The position numbers and the translations under genes were made by a program. The notes beneath the pieces were generated by a model that was not told where the DNA came from, searched no databases, and saw nothing but the letters and a program-made list of their open reading frames with translations. Positions 26,330 through 35,460 of a stretch of 59,515 bases of DNA are shown one piece after another. Source of the DNA: Bernardetia sp. (lineage in GTDB: Bacteria; Bacteroidota; Bacteroidia; Cytophagales; Bernardetiaceae); contig NZ_JAHDIG010000022.1 of assembly GCF_020630935.1 (NCBI RefSeq), positions 1 through 59,515 of the forward strand, written 5' to 3'. Each line of letters begins with the position of its first letter. Within the stretch, counting starts at the first letter, position 1.

Positions 26330-27577
26330 TTAAATAATCATTCCAGCAGCTACTGTGGCATTGGTTTGTAAGTCTATCAAAATAAGACTTCCTGTGCGTT
26401 TGTTTTTAGAATAACTATCATAAAAAATGGGTTTGGCTGTTCTGATTCTGACTCTTCCAATATCATTTAATCCTATTTCTAAGTCATTTTCTTTTCTGTG
26501 AAGCGTATTGATGTCTATTTTATAGACGACTTCCTTCAAAATGGCTTTTGTCTCTTGAGTGGTATGTCTAAGTAAATATTTTCCATTGGGTTGGAGTTTT
26601 TGCTCGTTTAGCCAGCAAAGCATCAGTTCCAAATCTTGTCCTATGTTGGGTTTGTTGTCTGGCTTAACAAGCATATCTCCCCTGCTAATGTCTATATCGT
26701 CTTCTAAAAGCATCGTAATATTTTGAGGTGGAAATGCTTTTTCTTGTTCGCCATCAAAGGCATCTAGTTTTTTAATGGTTGTAGAAAAACCAGAAGGCAG
26801 AACAGTAACTTTATCACCTTTTTTAAAGACTCCTCCCAAAACTTCGCCAGCATACCCTCTATAATCATGTAGATTTTTATCTTCTGATTGTGGACGGATA
26901 ACATGCTGAACAGCAAAACGAGAATTAATAAAATCCCACGTATTTCCGATATAAGCATTTTCCAGATGATATAAAAAACTTGTTCCTTTATACCATTCCA
27001 TATTCTCTGATTTTTCAACCACATTATCTCCTTTGAGCGCACTAATCGGAATAAAACTCACTTCCGAAATGCGTGTTTTTTTGACAAAACTCAAATATTC
27101 TGATTTTATTTTTTTGAAAACTTCCTCATCATATTCTACCAAATCCATTTTATTGACACAAACTACCAAGTGCTTAATGCCTAAAAGCTCTGCAATGAAC
27201 GTATGTCGTCGTGTTTGTTCTACAATTCCTTGTCTTGCATCAATCAGAATGACTAAAAGTTGAGCCGTCGAAGCTCCCGTAACCATATTACGAGTGTACT
27301 GAATATGACCAGGGCAATCTGCCAAAATAAATTTGCGTGTTGGTGTAGCAAAATAACGATACGCTACGTCAATTGTAATGCCTTGTTCTCGCTCTGCACG
27401 CAAACCATCTGTCAAGAGGGCAAGGTTTACCTGTTCTTCTCCTCGCCTTTTACTTGCTGTTTCTATGGCTGTGAGTTGGTCTTCAAAAATACTTTTGGTA
27501 TCATAGAGAAGTCTGCCAATAAGTGTACTTTTTCCATCATCTACACTGCCTGCTGTAGCAAAACGCAATAAATCCAT
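26330..27577 (-). CDS. cysN: Sulfate adenylyltransferase GTPase subunit CysN
   Basis: CysN is the GTPase subunit of ATP sulfurylase, which activates sulfate to APS in assimilation. The G1 motif GSVDDGKST is at residues 10-18, followed by GITIDVAYRYF (G2), DCPGH (G3), and NKMD (G4). The EF-Tu-like domains 2 and 3 follow. The length of 415 residues is that of a stand-alone CysN without a CysC fusion. The catalytic partner CysD, normally encoded just upstream, is absent; the upstream gene is an unrelated propeller protein. A -7 box TACCTTTG lies 41 bp upstream. Confidence 0.9.
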   Translation of the reverse strand: MDLLRFATAGSVDDGKSTLIGRLLYDTKSIFEDQLTAIETASKRRGEEQVNLALLTDGLRAEREQGITIDVAYRYFATPTRKFILADCPGHIQYTRNMVTGASTAQLLVILIDARQGIVEQTRRHTFIAELLGIKHLVVCVNKMDLVEYDEEVFKKIKSEYLSFVKKTRISEVSFIPISALKGDNVVEKSENMEWYKGTSFLYHLENAYIGNTWDFINSRFAVQHVIRPQSEDKNLHDYRGYAGEVLGGVFKKGDKVTVLPSGFSTTIKKLDAFDGEQEKAFPPQNITMLLEDDIDISRGDMLVKPDNKPNIGQDLELMLCWLNEQKLQPNGKYLLRHTTQETKAILKEVVYKIDINTLHRKENDLEIGLNDIGRVRIRTAKPIFYDSYSKNKRTGSLILIDLQTNATVAAGMII

Positions 27578-27617
27578 TTGGTTATTCTTAATTTTTTATT
27601 GTCTAAATTAATCAGAA

Positions 27618-27625
27618 CAAAGGTA
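27618..27625 (-). promoter_or_regulatory. Candidate -7 box TACCTTTG upstream of cysN
   Basis: On the minus strand TACCTTTG matches TAnnTTTG about 40 bp before the cysN ATG, implying that cysN is transcribed alone. No strong -33 box is seen. Confidence 0.5.
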
Positions 27626-27739
27626 GAAAAAAGAGGTGGATAAAGTATATTTTTAGTTATTAGTATGAACGTAGTTGTAAAAAATCAATTCATATCTTGA
27701 GTTCTTATGTTTTTATTTATTGGAGGTAATTTTTTCAAC

Positions 27740-27776
27740 CACATAGGAACATAGTATTTTTCTATGTGCCTATGTG
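27740..27776. repeat. Imperfect palindrome CACATAGG...CCTATGTG
   Basis: A 15-bp stem with one mismatch (CACATAGG-A-ACATAG / CTATGT-G-CCTATGTG) and loop TATTTTT lies downstream of the propeller gene. It lacks a T-tract on the minus strand. It resembles the CACATAG-rich palindromes scattered in Bacteroidota genomes (recollection, not checked). Confidence 0.5.
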
Positions 27777-27824
27777 ATTAATAAAGTTTTGAGCTAAATG
27801 ATATTTTCACTTTTAAACTAGAAA

Positions 27825-30800
27825 CTACTCCCCCACACTAATTGCAGGAATATTTTTCTCTGCCACCAGTTTATTAAAAGCTGGAATATCTGTTTTCAAG
27901 ATGTTGTAATACATTTTGAGTTGCTCGTCTATTTTTTCTGTGATGTCTTTCTTGACCTCTTTTGCACCTTCTGTTGGTGGAAAGTTTCCATAACCCACTG
28001 TTGTAGCTAAGGCACTCAATTTGTTATTCAGACGAACAGGGAAATTCAATGGGTCTTGTCCACTTCGGTTTTGCGTTTGATAAAGAGTCTCTTCAATTTT
28101 TGTGAGTTCTTTGATGATTTTATCTGCTGATTCTGCCACTTCCTTCCACTCCTTGTTTTCTTTTGCTTTAGCTTTCCAATCATTCAAATCTGAACGCATT
28201 TTTCGGATATTGATAATGGCTTCGTGTGTTTCAGTAAGTTTGTCTCTGATTTCCTTTAAAAACTTAAAACGTTCTTTCAAATCTGCGTCCGAAACGCTCC
28301 AACGTGGGTCTTTCAAAAGTTTGAAATCTACTTCTTGCGTTTTGCCTCTGAAAGTAACCTTTACTTTATAGTCGTCTGGCATTGCTTCCACGCCTTGTGT
28401 TCCACCAAACCAAAGAATCATTCCCTCAAATTTCTTAGCATCTGGGTAACGCATGTTCCATTTGAAGGTATTTGCTCCTTTTTCTGCTTTAAGAGATTTT
28501 ATTTCTGAATCTTTGTCTTTAGTAGCTTTAGCATCAGAGGAATATTTTTGAATGAGATTTCCATTTTTATCTAAAATTTCAATTTCTAAAATCTTTGATG
28601 TATCTGGTTTTTCATTCAAATAAAAATACATTTCCATATTCCTATCACTCAAATACGTGTCACTTGGTGCAAAAGCAAGGAAATTATCCGTTTTGAGCTT
28701 TTCTACTTTCTGATTATCAAAGTTTCTAATGGGGTTTAAATCATCAAAAATCCAAAAACTTCTGCCCTGCGTGGAAACAATCAAATCATTTTCTTTTACC
28801 TGCATATCTGTAATCGGAACGATAGGCAAATTGTAACGCATCGGCTGCCAGTTTTGTCCGTCGTCGAAGGAAATATAAACGCTGCTTTCCGTTCCTGCGT
28901 ACAAAAGTCCGTCACGAACTGGGTCAAGACGTAAAACTCTTGTAAAATCATCTTTTGGAATGCCGTTCGTTATTTTTGTCCACGTTTTGCCGTAGTCTTT
29001 CGTTTTGTAGAGATAGGGAGTAAAATCGTCAGACTTGTAGCGAGTGGCAGCAACGTAAGCCACGCCTTTTTTTGTAGGATGTAAATCAATAGAATTTATC
29101 ATTGCCCACTCTGGGAGATTTGTAGGTGTGATGTTTTCCCAGTTCTTGCCTCCATCTTTTGTGATATGGATAAGTCCGTCGTCAGAGCCTGTCCAAATTA
29201 CGCCTTTTTCAGCTGGAGATTCGGCTGCTGCGAAAATTGTTCCGTAATATTCTACACTTGTGTTGTCTTTTGTAATTTCTCCTCCTGAAGATTGCATTTT
29301 TGTTTTGTCATTTCTTGTCAAATCTGGACTGATAGCTTCCCAATTTTGCCCTTCATTGGTAGTTTTGAAAAGTACATTGGCTGCCGTGTAAAGTATATTT
29401 TCATCATTTGGCGAGAAGAAAATAGGGAAATTCCACTGAAAACGATATTTTAGTTCTGCTGCTCCCCAACCCATTGGATTATCTGGGTAAACATCTACCA
29501 AACGAGTTTCGCCAGTTTTGTGATTGTAACGCATCAAAAATCCGTCATACGAACCTCCATACACAATGTCATTATTTTTTGGGTCGGCTACAATATGTCC
29601 ACTTTCCCCTCCTGCTGTTGGTTCCCATTCTGATTGGTCTTGTGAAGAAATACGAAGTGAAGAATTGTCTTGCTGCCCTGCGTACAGTCTGTATGGAAAA
29701 TGATTATCCGTACTGACACGATAAAACTGTGCTGTTGGCTGATTGAGATAGGTAGAAAAACTCTTCCCTGCATTTTTAGAAATTTGCGCCCCACCATCGT
29801 CTCCAATAATCATTCGTTCTGGGTTTTGAGGGTCTAACCACAGGTCGTGATGGTCGCCGTGTGGAGTTTCTATTCTTTCATAACTCTTTCCTCCATCAGA
29901 CGAGAAATGAAAATTCACATTCAAGACATAAACTCCTTCTGGATTTGTTGGATGTGCATAAATGCGAGTATAATACCATGCTCTTTGACGAAGTTTTCTC
30001 TCATCGTTTACTTTTGCCCACGTTTCGCCACCATTTTCAGAACGAAAAACACCACCGTCTTTGGCTTCAATAATTGCCCAAACTCTATCTTTTTTGGCTG
30101 GAGAAACCGTAACACCCATAATTCCTAATGTTCCTTTTGGAAGTCCAGATGATTCTTTTGAAAGGTTTTTCCATGTATCGCCACCGTCTGTACTTTTCCA
30201 AAGTGCAGAGCCTTCTCCACCACTTTCTAAACTGTAAGGTGTTCTACGTATTTTCCACGTGCTAGCATAAATTACCCTTGGATTGGTTGGGTCAAGAATT
30301 AAATCTATTGCCCCTGCATCTTTGCTTGAGAATAAAATTCTTTCCCACGTTTTGCCTCCATCTTTGCTACGATAAACACCTCTTTCTTCATTTGAGCCAA
30401 ATAAATGACCCAAAACGGCAGCATAAACCAAGTCTGGATTTTTAGGATGTATTCTGATACGTGTGATATGACGAGAATCTTCTAAGCCTATTTTTTTCCA
30501 CGTTTTGCCAGCATCAAGGCTTTTCCACATTCCGTTTCCGTGAGAGACGTTTCCACGAACGGTTTTTTCACCTCCTCCTACATAAATTACGTTGTTGTCG
30601 TATTCACTTACAGCCACAGCACCAATAGAACCGCCAAAATCTGGGTCAGAAATATTTTCCCAACTCATACCCCCATCTTCAGTGCGCCAAACTCCACCAC
30701 CAGTAGCTCCAAAATAAAAAAGGTCTGGGTTTCCAGTTACACCTGTTACAGCTGCCGAACGCCCACCACGATACGGGCTGACTTGTCGCCATTTGGAAGC

Positions 30801-30908
30801 TGAAAAGTAGGTAGTGTCGGGTTTGAAGGGAGTTTGTGCTTGAGTAAATGTAGCTGTGCTTATTAGAAGCAGTAGCGTAAAGAAATAGCTTTCTATCTTG
30901 TGTATCAT
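27825..30908 (-). CDS. Secreted BNR/Vps10-type beta-propeller protein
   Basis: This large exported protein of 1027 residues has a signal peptide (1-24, ending TQAQ) and a long beta-propeller region, to about residue 710. Many BNR/Asp-box motifs are visible, including RTEDGGMSW, KSLDAGKTW, RSKDGGKTW, KSTDGGDTW and KTTNEGQNW. Such proteins are often annotated as glycosyl hydrolase or sortilin/Vps10-like, but the Asp boxes alone do not prove sialidase activity. The C-terminal 300 residues have one beta-sandwich-like segment and a long helical part (LKERFKFLKEIRDKLTE). No type IX sorting tail was seen. The gene stands alone, between cysN and a lipoprotein gene. Confidence 0.85.
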   Translation of the reverse strand: MIHKIESYFFTLLLLISTATFTQAQTPFKPDTTYFSASKWRQVSPYRGGRSAAVTGVTGNPDLFYFGATGGGVWRTEDGGMSWENISDPDFGGSIGAVAVSEYDNNVIYVGGGEKTVRGNVSHGNGMWKSLDAGKTWKKIGLEDSRHITRIRIHPKNPDLVYAAVLGHLFGSNEERGVYRSKDGGKTWERILFSSKDAGAIDLILDPTNPRVIYASTWKIRRTPYSLESGGEGSALWKSTDGGDTWKNLSKESSGLPKGTLGIMGVTVSPAKKDRVWAIIEAKDGGVFRSENGGETWAKVNDERKLRQRAWYYTRIYAHPTNPEGVYVLNVNFHFSSDGGKSYERIETPHGDHHDLWLDPQNPERMIIGDDGGAQISKNAGKSFSTYLNQPTAQFYRVSTDNHFPYRLYAGQQDNSSLRISSQDQSEWEPTAGGESGHIVADPKNNDIVYGGSYDGFLMRYNHKTGETRLVDVYPDNPMGWGAAELKYRFQWNFPIFFSPNDENILYTAANVLFKTTNEGQNWEAISPDLTRNDKTKMQSSGGEITKDNTSVEYYGTIFAAAESPAEKGVIWTGSDDGLIHITKDGGKNWENITPTNLPEWAMINSIDLHPTKKGVAYVAATRYKSDDFTPYLYKTKDYGKTWTKITNGIPKDDFTRVLRLDPVRDGLLYAGTESSVYISFDDGQNWQPMRYNLPIVPITDMQVKENDLIVSTQGRSFWIFDDLNPIRNFDNQKVEKLKTDNFLAFAPSDTYLSDRNMEMYFYLNEKPDTSKILEIEILDKNGNLIQKYSSDAKATKDKDSEIKSLKAEKGANTFKWNMRYPDAKKFEGMILWFGGTQGVEAMPDDYKVKVTFRGKTQEVDFKLLKDPRWSVSDADLKERFKFLKEIRDKLTETHEAIINIRKMRSDLNDWKAKAKENKEWKEVAESADKIIKELTKIEETLYQTQNRSGQDPLNFPVRLNNKLSALATTVGYGNFPPTEGAKEVKKDITEKIDEQLKMYYNILKTDIPAFNKLVAEKNIPAISVGE

Positions 30909-30944
30909 TGTTGTTTTTTATTTGTGTAAAGGGTTTTCGTATAA

Positions 30945-30999
30945 CAGTCTTTCAGACTGGTTTTTAAATTTTACTTTTCCGTCAGACTGGAAGTCTGAC
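30945..30999. repeat. Paired palindromes with shared CAGACT core
   Basis: Hairpin 1 is CAGTCT-TTC-AGACTG (30945-30959). Hairpin 2 is GTCAGACT-GGA-AGTCTGAC (30981-30999). The two share related arms and can pair with each other in part. They lie between two minus-strand genes, and neither has a terminator tail. Confidence 0.65.
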
Positions 31000-31010
31000 C
31001 TACATATATT

Positions 31011-31736
31011 TTAAGGAATATCATTATGTAAAGTCTGACCAATAACTTTTCCGTTTTTAAAAAAAATACTTACTTGGTGTCCGTAGTTATTTTTGGCTAA
31101 TGGTATTCCATTTAGATCTGTTTTTCTGTCATAGAGAATATCTCCAACAAATTCCCAAGTTAGTATTTCTATTCCTTCATTGTTTTCTTCCTTATGAGGT
31201 GTACCATAAATTTCTATAACTTCCTCCTTCTCTAAGCCTATTTTTATTCCTTTGTTAGAGATAAATTTTTTAAAGTTAGCAGGTTTTAATTTTGAAATAA
31301 ATTTTTGAAGGTGTTTCTGTTCGCCATTTAATATATCTCGTTCTATCTTATCTAAAATATTATCTATCTCATCAACTTTAAAATGGCATGTTAGAAGTCT
31401 GTGATAGTCTGTGTATAGGTTAAATACTAGAAGTTCCGTTTTATCATTACTAATAATGAACTCAAACTCAGAACCCCAACCATTCTTTATCATTTCCTTT
31501 AGCATTTTTTTCCTGTTCTCTTCAAGCATTTGATTCGTAATAGGATAATCATCGACTATAAAAGTACCTTCTATGGGTTGGAGAGTATCAATCTGAATAA
31601 GTTCTTTTTTCTGGGGTTTCTCTAAAGTCGTTTGTACTGTATCTGTTGATTCTATTTTTGTAGATTGAGTGGAATTTTCCTTAGTAGTACAACTCAATAA
31701 TAAGAAGCAAATGGCAATGCTAAATATGAATTTCAT
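31011..31736 (-). CDS. Hypothetical lipoprotein
   Basis: I do not recognise this family. The 241-residue product has a lipoprotein signal with lipobox LLLSC (Cys16), then a serine/threonine-rich linker to about residue 45. A mixed alpha/beta domain follows (EFEFIISNDKTELLVFNLYTD). The C-terminal third resembles a SmpA/BamE-like small fold: KGIKIGLEKEEVIEIYGTPHKEE, then a strand with WEFVGDILYD and VSIFFKNGKVIGQTL. That motif, in which an initial helix carries G..KEEV...G.P, is seen in BamE-type proteins. The gene lies beside a structured palindrome, which precedes its 3' end by about ten bases. Confidence 0.65.
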   Translation of the reverse strand: MKFIFSIAICFLLLSCTTKENSTQSTKIESTDTVQTTLEKPQKKELIQIDTLQPIEGTFIVDDYPITNQMLEENRKKMLKEMIKNGWGSEFEFIISNDKTELLVFNLYTDYHRLLTCHFKVDEIDNILDKIERDILNGEQKHLQKFISKLKPANFKKFISNKGIKIGLEKEEVIEIYGTPHKEENNEGIEILTWEFVGDILYDRKTDLNGIPLAKNNYGHQVSIFFKNGKVIGQTLHNDIP

Positions 31737-31859
31737 TATTAGATTTATTTCTAAAAGTAAAAATTAGTTTTGCTAAGATAACCATTAAAAAAAGCCATTT
31801 CAACATAAAGTTAAAATGACTTTTAGAAAGTAAGATAAAGTAGTAAGTGAAGCGTATTT

Positions 31860-33188
31860 TTATTCTGTTTCTTCTATATTTTCTGCTTGATTAATAAGTT
31901 TTGTTTCATTGGTAGCAGCAATTTTGAAGGGCTGTGCCTGTATATTGGCAAATGCTCGGCGAGCAAGGTCTAGTTTTCCTCCATTGCGATACGCTAAACC
32001 TAACAAAAACATGCAACGAGAATGCTCTATAGGGTCTCTCATCTGTGCTAGTGCTTTTTGAAGAGCTTCGGCAGCTTCTTGGTTTTTATGCAAGTGAAAA
32101 AGAGCTAGTCCATTCAAATAAAGTAAGTTTTTATTACCTGAATTAAAAGTCAAACCGTTTTCTGTGGCTTTAAGTGCATTTTCAAAATTATTTTTAGAAA
32201 GTTCTAAGCTGGCAATCTCTTCATAAATTTGAGTGCTACGCTTCAAATCTTTTTCAAACTTTGCTGATTTGTAATAAAGTTCTAAAGTTTTATCTACGTC
32301 CGATTTTGCTTTATTGTTTTGTAAATTAGCTAGTGTGAAATATGCACTCGCATTATTAGGGTCTATTTTTAGAGCCTTTTGAGCATAAGCCTGTGCTTCA
32401 TTGTACTGACGGACTTCTGTGTAAGCCTCTGCTAAATATGCATAACGAGCAGGAGAAAACTCTTCTATCTTGCTTTTGAAGTTTCCATACTTTGCCTTTG
32501 ACCACGTTTTGAAGGCTTCCTCAAAATTATCTAAGTGATAGTAAGCATACCCTTTCTGATAATAGTAACGAGCATTTTCACTAGGGTGTAATGATGAGAT
32601 TACTGGCTCAATGGTTTCAATGGCTTTTACTGCCTCTGCATATTTACCTAAGTAATTGGCTACTTGTGATTCTAAATAATAGAGTTCAAGGTTTTTTGGA
32701 AATTCAGTTTTAGTAAGTTTTATCTTCTCAAAAGCTGTTGCCCAGTTTTTTTCTGCTAAGTTTTGTTTGATAACAAAAAAGCGATAAAATTGTCTCTTTT
32801 CTTTCTCACTTTCATAGCGAGCTGCAATATCATAGAGTTGCGCTGCTTTTTTATTGTCATTTTGGTCTGCATAAATCTTGGCAAGAAGAGCATAAGCTGG
32901 CGAATAGCTACTGTTGAGACGAATAACATAACTCAATGAATTAGCAGCTTCTTTTGGTCTTTTCAGTTGGTACTCACATTGTGCCTTCGAAAAAAGATAA
33001 AGGTGATTACGTGGTTCTCTCTGAACAGCCTTATCATATTCTTGAAGAGCTAAGTCGTAGCGAGCTTGTTGTTTGTGACGTTCGCCATTAGCAAACCAGT
33101 CTAAACCTTCGTGTTGAGCGTATGCAAATTGGGCAAAGCTAAAGACGCTACCTAATAAGATGCACGCAAAGTAAATCGTCTTTTTCAT
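31860..33188 (-). CDS. Exported TPR-repeat protein
   Basis: This 442-residue protein has a signal peptide (residues 1-24, ending AYAQ) and about nine tetratricopeptide repeats across the remainder, each with the LYxxAxxxA and A-x(3)-Y patterns, for example ARYDLALQEYDKAVQREPRNHLYLFSKAQ and YNEAQAYAQKALKIDPNNASAYFTLAN. It is probably a periplasmic scaffold for a complex, but no partner is suggested by its neighbours. It is distinct from the broken kinesin-light-chain-type TPR gene at the window start. Confidence 0.85.
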   Translation of the reverse strand: MKKTIYFACILLGSVFSFAQFAYAQHEGLDWFANGERHKQQARYDLALQEYDKAVQREPRNHLYLFSKAQCEYQLKRPKEAANSLSYVIRLNSSYSPAYALLAKIYADQNDNKKAAQLYDIAARYESEKEKRQFYRFFVIKQNLAEKNWATAFEKIKLTKTEFPKNLELYYLESQVANYLGKYAEAVKAIETIEPVISSLHPSENARYYYQKGYAYYHLDNFEEAFKTWSKAKYGNFKSKIEEFSPARYAYLAEAYTEVRQYNEAQAYAQKALKIDPNNASAYFTLANLQNNKAKSDVDKTLELYYKSAKFEKDLKRSTQIYEEIASLELSKNNFENALKATENGLTFNSGNKNLLYLNGLALFHLHKNQEAAEALQKALAQMRDPIEHSRCMFLLGLAYRNGGKLDLARRAFANIQAQPFKIAATNETKLINQAENIEETE

Positions 33189-33574
33189 ATTTATTGGTTT
33201 TAATTGGTAGTTGTATTTTATATAGATGAAATTTTGGTTGAACAGAAGTTAAAAGTCTTTACATTGTTAAACGAATGTCAATAGGCTAAAGGTTGCTTTG
33301 AAAAGGTGTTTTTCGATAAGAATGCAAACTATTCCTACGAATTTTAGAAATCATTTTTTCTTGACTTAAAATTATTTTATAAAAACTTAAAATAGTATAA
33401 TTCAAGTGCTTTTGAGGGTTGTTTTTAAAGCTAATTATGATGTGTAAAGGCTTATATTAGAGTATCTTACACTTAGAATCAATTCAATGTTGAGCAAAAA
33501 AAATATGTACTATTTTTAGGTAGTACATAAAAGTTATAAGTTTTGAGGAGCAATTTCTTAAAGCATCAGTAGCA
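33189..33574. other. Intergenic region, with a minus-strand terminator
   Basis: This 386-bp gap between two minus-strand genes holds the terminator at 33496-33529 for the upstream HD-type gene and otherwise AT-rich sequence with no credible gene. The TPR gene promoter was not located. Confidence 0.45.
33496..33529 (-). terminator. Intrinsic terminator of the HD-type gene
   Basis: On the minus strand, a 10-bp stem TATGTACTAC / GTAGTACATA variant (one G-T pair) is followed by T8. It lies 46 bp after the stop at 33575. Confidence 0.8.
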
Positions 33575-34234
33575 TTATAGATTGTCCAATTCTTCTCTAA
33601 TGTTTTCTCTCGCCTGTTCTTCTAAATGTTCTTTAAAATAATTGGTCTGATAAATAGTTTCTTTTTCTAAAAAACTTTTCAAAACGAGTTTTCTACCTCT
33701 TTTGTAGAGAAAGTTGGGAACATAACCAAATTCTTCTCTCACTTGACTAGAATATCTCTGATATACTTTTTTAGATTGTCCTAAAATAGCTAAATCTAAA
33801 TCCAATAAAACTCTTAAATCTGCATCGGTTGTTTTTGCATGGTTTTTAGTGGCTTCAATATACTTCATTACTTTTCGGACTCTTTCTGATGGTAGGTGCT
33901 TTGATAACTGTCCTTGAAAAAACTTTGCACTTCTACTCTCGTTATCTTTTCTGAGTGGCACATAAATGGCATCATGAAACCAAATAGCGAGTTCGACAGA
34001 TAACCTATCGTTTATTTCTTCTGAATAATCGTCTAAGCCTCGTAGCATAGATTTTATATGTTCCCAATTGTGGTAATGGCGTGTAGTTTCTTTATACTGA
34101 ATACCAAGCAGTGTAAATATTTCTATACCTGTATCTTCTGGAAGGGAAAAACTTGCTGTCAAATCTCGCCAACTGACCAATAAAAAATTCGCTCCTTCAA
34201 AATTGTTTTTTACTATTTTTGTAGTTGAATCCAT
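33575..34234 (-). CDS. HD-type phosphohydrolase-like protein (COG4339)
   Basis: This 219-residue cytosolic protein resembles the predicted HD-superfamily metal-dependent hydrolases of COG4339. The first metal ligands are probably in HYHNWEH (residues 53-59), and the HD pair is His87-Asp88 in ELAIWFHDAIY. A later conserved aspartate lies in LLDLDLAILGQ. The length is typical of this small family, whose substrate is unknown. I chose the ATG at 34234 (MDSTTKIVKNN). A longer frame to 34393 would overlap the divergent DUF1573 gene and adds a hydrophobic stretch unlike the family. Confidence 0.75.
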   Translation of the reverse strand: MDSTTKIVKNNFEGANFLLVSWRDLTASFSLPEDTGIEIFTLLGIQYKETTRHYHNWEHIKSMLRGLDDYSEEINDRLSVELAIWFHDAIYVPLRKDNESRSAKFFQGQLSKHLPSERVRKVMKYIEATKNHAKTTDADLRVLLDLDLAILGQSKKVYQRYSSQVREEFGYVPNFLYKRGRKLVLKSFLEKETIYQTNYFKEHLEEQARENIREELDNL

Positions 34235-34313
34235 AATTTTAATTCGAAAAGAAATAGATTTTTCTAATTTCCTACTCACTTCATAATAAATACAAGTTAA
34301 TAAGTAATCAGTT

Positions 34314-35453
34314 ATGTACAAAATACAGCTTGCGCTCAAAAAAATATTTGCTTCCCCTGTTTTATTTGTTTTTCTGTTTGTTTGCTTCTCCAAAGTAGCT
34401 TATACTCAAAACTCAACACTAGAATTTGCAGAAAAAGAATTTGACTTTGGGCAAATAGAATTCCAAGATACGCTCTCTCATAAATTCTATTTTAAGAACA
34501 GTTCGGAAGAAGAAATTAAGATACTAGATATTACAACAGACTGTGCTTGTACATTTTCTAAAGAAAACAGTGATAATCAAACAGTCTTAAAGGGAGATAG
34601 TTCCTTTGTAGAATTAATGTTTTTACCTTACAGTTATGGAAGTTTTGTCAAAATATTTACAGTAAAGACAGATAAAGCAGGCACACAAACTTTAATGTTG
34701 AAGGGAGAGCTTCGCCCTGCTCTAGACAAAGAGAGAGATTTTAAGTATAGCCTTCAAACTATGCCAGAGGTTCGTACCAAGACAAAATATCTACATTTTG
34801 GAAATGTTTTGAATAGAGTTCCCATTACCAAGAAATTTGAGTTTTATAATGCAAGTAAAGAAGATTTAATTTTTACAGGCAAAATGGAAACTCCAAAACA
34901 TATACAAGTGCGTTTTGACTCCAGTCATATTTTAAAAGCAGGAGAGCTAGGAGCAATTTATGTTATTTATGACCCACTTTTGAAAAATGATTTTGGCTAT
35001 TTGGAAGATTCTGTCATTCTTTTTGGTACACAAGCCAAACAGCCCAACAAAATAAGTTTTAAAGTTACTTCTAATATTGAAGAGTATTTTCCAACCTTGA
35101 ATGTAGAGATGTTGGAAGCCTATCCAGAGTTGAAAATAGAAGATGACTATGCCAGTTTGGGAAGCCATTATTTGAAAAACTTAGAGGGAAAAGATTCCTT
35201 AGAAGCAACTTTTGTCTTGAAAAACACAAGTAATATGCCTCTAAGAGTGCATAGAATAATAGAAGGATATGGTTGTAAGCTCGTTACAGAAAAAACGGAA
35301 TGGAACGAAATTTTACCTCATAGCAATGCTATTATAAAAGTAGTTTTTCAGACACCAGAAGACCGTGGAAATTATGTTCGTTCGCTTACCTTAATCTGTA
35401 ATGACCCTAGAAAACCCATACGAACTTTAAAAATAAAAGCTGATTTTAGATAA
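34314..35453 (+). CDS. DUF1573 domain-containing exported protein
   Basis: This exported 379-residue protein has a signal peptide (about residues 1-31, ending AYTQ) and three immunoglobulin-like DUF1573 modules. The first has the family pattern EFDFGQIEFQDTLSHKFYFKN followed by ITTDCACTF, and the last has GYGCKLVTEKTEWNEILP. DUF1573 proteins are common in Bacteroidota and are thought to be periplasmic or surface adhesion-like proteins, but no function is established. The gene is divergent from the HD-type gene, with 79 bp between starts, and convergent with the Nudix gene. Confidence 0.85.
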   Translation: MYKIQLALKKIFASPVLFVFLFVCFSKVAYTQNSTLEFAEKEFDFGQIEFQDTLSHKFYFKNSSEEEIKILDITTDCACTFSKENSDNQTVLKGDSSFVELMFLPYSYGSFVKIFTVKTDKAGTQTLMLKGELRPALDKERDFKYSLQTMPEVRTKTKYLHFGNVLNRVPITKKFEFYNASKEDLIFTGKMETPKHIQVRFDSSHILKAGELGAIYVIYDPLLKNDFGYLEDSVILFGTQAKQPNKISFKVTSNIEEYFPTLNVEMLEAYPELKIEDDYASLGSHYLKNLEGKDSLEATFVLKNTSNMPLRVHRIIEGYGCKLVTEKTEWNEILPHSNAIIKVVFQTPEDRGNYVRSLTLICNDPRKPIRTLKIKADFR

Positions 35454-35460
35454 CTTGGAA

